NCBI RefSeq assembly: GCF_015752315.1
Contig: NZ_JADOVJ010000001.1
Location: forward strand, 4,580,501 to 4,644,500
From: Nocardioides luteus
Lineage (GTDB): Bacteria; Actinomycetota; Actinomycetes; Propionibacteriales; Nocardioidaceae
Direction of reading: 5' to 3'
Length of the DNA: 64,000 nucleotides
In this document: one piece after another, positions 63,227 to 64,000 of the stretch
Layout of the letters: each line of letters opens with the position of its first letter
Numbering within the stretch: position 1 is the stretch's first letter
Notes under the pieces: model-generated
What the model was told of the DNA's origin: nothing
The model's input: only the letters and a program-made list of their open reading frames with translations
Database searches by the model: none
Translations under genes and position numbers: made by a program

Positions 63227-64000
63227 TCAGGTCAGCGCCTGCGGGAGCCCGAAGGCGGGGAAGAGATGCGGTTCGAACGTGGTGATCTGAGCGATCCTGC
63301 CGTCGACCACGCGGAGCACGTCGAGCGTCTGCGGGCGGTAGATCGTCGTCCCCGGGCGGCGTACGTAGCCCGCGACCGCCGGCATCCGGTTGGCGCTCGC
63401 CGGGACGAAGCGCCACTCCCCCAGGTAGGTCGGCGAGGACGGGTCCAGGTTGGGCAGCACGAAGTCGATCAGCGCCTGCCGGGTGGAGAACCAGAACGGG
63501 TTCGGCGGCATGGTCAGCACCGCGTCGCTGGTCAGCAGGTCGGTGATCCCCTCGCGCCAGTTGCTCTCCCCCGCGGCGATGTAGGCGTCGATGACCTTGC
63601 GCTCCTCCTCGGTCGGCCCCTCGGTGCGCCAGGCCGACCGGTCCTCGGGGAGGTGACGGCGCAGCGCGGGCTTGGCGCGCTGGAGCAGCGAGTTGACCGT
63701 GGCGACACTGACGTCGAGCGCGGCCGCGGTGTCGGCGGCCGACCAGCCGAGCACCTCCCGGAAGACGAAGACCGCCCGCTGCTGCGGGGTCAAGTGCTGG
63801 ATCGCGGTCAGGAAGACCAGCTCGATCGTCTCCCGTGCGACCGCCTCCTCCTCGGGGCGCTCCGGCTCCAGCAGGGAGTCGGGGAACGGCTGGAGCCACT
63901 CCAGCAGCTCCGGGGGCTCACCGGTGCCGTGGTCGAACCCCGGCAGCGCGGCGTACGTTCTCGGGCGTCGCTCGTTGCGGCGCAGGAAGTCGAGGCAGGT
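63227..64000 (-). CDS. Sigma-70 family factor with SnoaL-like C-terminal domain (partial)
   Basis: The 3' part (257 codons plus stop) of a sigma factor whose start lies beyond the right edge. Visible are the end of region 2 (TCLDFLRRNERRPRTYA), region 4 (AIQHLTPQQRAVFVFREVLGWSAADTAAALDVSVATVNSLLQRAKPALRRHL) and a SnoaL/NTF2-like C-terminal domain (EEERKVIDAYIAAGESNW to the end). This resembles the TIGR02960 group that includes mycobacterial SigG. In related ECF groups the SnoaL domain modulates activity in place of an anti-sigma factor. The SDR gene follows 109 bp downstream. Confidence 0.88.
   Translation of the reverse strand, partial: TCLDFLRRNERRPRTYAALPGFDHGTGEPPELLEWLQPFPDSLLEPERPEEEAVARETIELVFLTAIQHLTPQQRAVFVFREVLGWSAADTAAALDVSVATVNSLLQRAKPALRRHLPEDRSAWRTEGPTEEERKVIDAYIAAGESNWREGITDLLTSDAVLTMPPNPFWFSTRQALIDFVLPNLDPSSPTYLGEWRFVPASANRMPAVAGYVRRPGTTIYRPQTLDVLRVVDGRIAQITTFEPHLFPAFGLPQALT

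Overview
This is a gene-dense, very GC-rich chromosomal segment with ATG/GTG starts, purine-rich Shine-Dalgarno sites and several likely leaderless genes. Gene content points to an actinomycete, most likely Nocardioidaceae/Propionibacteriales. The evidence is the combination of a type-B sdhCAB operon, monomeric NADP isocitrate dehydrogenase, sucCD beside an M23 peptidase and pcrA, a purH-purN-DUF6350 (PerM) block, and SigE-family ECF sigma factors. I see no phage, transposase, CRISPR array, rRNA or tRNA.

Layout. 0-5.5 kb: the first codons of a truncated gene, a secreted metallophosphoesterase, a lipoprotein sulfatase (with a DasR-like palindrome between the two) and a GT4 glycosyltransferase. 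5.5-9.2 kb: sdhCAB with an IdeR/DtxR-like iron box upstream. 9.2-13 kb: the divergent ohr/ohrR pair with its operator, a small membrane protein, a YihY protein, a 2H phosphodiesterase and trpS. 13.3-15.6 kb: a fused HAD-phosphatase/GT20 enzyme, predicted to make the osmolyte glucosylglycerol. 15.6-21.3 kb: an MFS exporter, a tiny HTH regulator paired with a Clp-N protein behind a double operator, and a giant fused ABC exporter. 21.4-30 kb: icd, an aquaporin with a long Ala/Pro tail, DUF3017-folD, purH, purN and a PerM-like protein.

30.2-36.3 kb is the most unusual part. It holds a one-polypeptide sigma-like/transmembrane/extracellular protein, followed by two tandem copies of a two-gene cassette (SigE-family ECF sigma factor plus a bitopic membrane protein with a short, highly conserved cytosolic tail and a two-lobed cysteine-containing ectodomain). 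I read this as a family of envelope-sensing sigma modules in which one member is fused and probably has a degenerate DNA-binding region. It sits in an accessory stretch, together with a dicarboxylate symporter, FMN reductase/HTH pair, GntR/hydrolase pair with palindromic operators, TRIC channel and LysM protein, inserted between PerM and sucD, genes that lie close together in other actinobacteria.

42.6-50.3 kb: sucCD, a membrane-anchored M23 peptidase with a very long cytosolic Pro/Ala-rich region, PcrA helicase and a small membrane protein. 50.5-56.4 kb: a SulP-type transporter fused to a beta-carbonic anhydrase, then a LiaRS/PspC-like envelope-stress module (response regulator, PspC-histidine kinase, and divergent PspC/LiaF-like proteins). 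56.4-64 kb: TetR, a glycerophosphodiester phosphodiesterase, a hexapeptide transferase-like protein, a heterodimeric ABC exporter with one fully degenerate ATP site, an SDR lacking its catalytic Tyr/Lys, and a sigma factor with a SnoaL-like C-terminal domain that runs off the right edge.

Together the genes cover central carbon metabolism (TCA, one-carbon, purines), osmotic and peroxide defence, and several envelope-sensing circuits. Function assignments rest on motifs read by eye; no database search was run.
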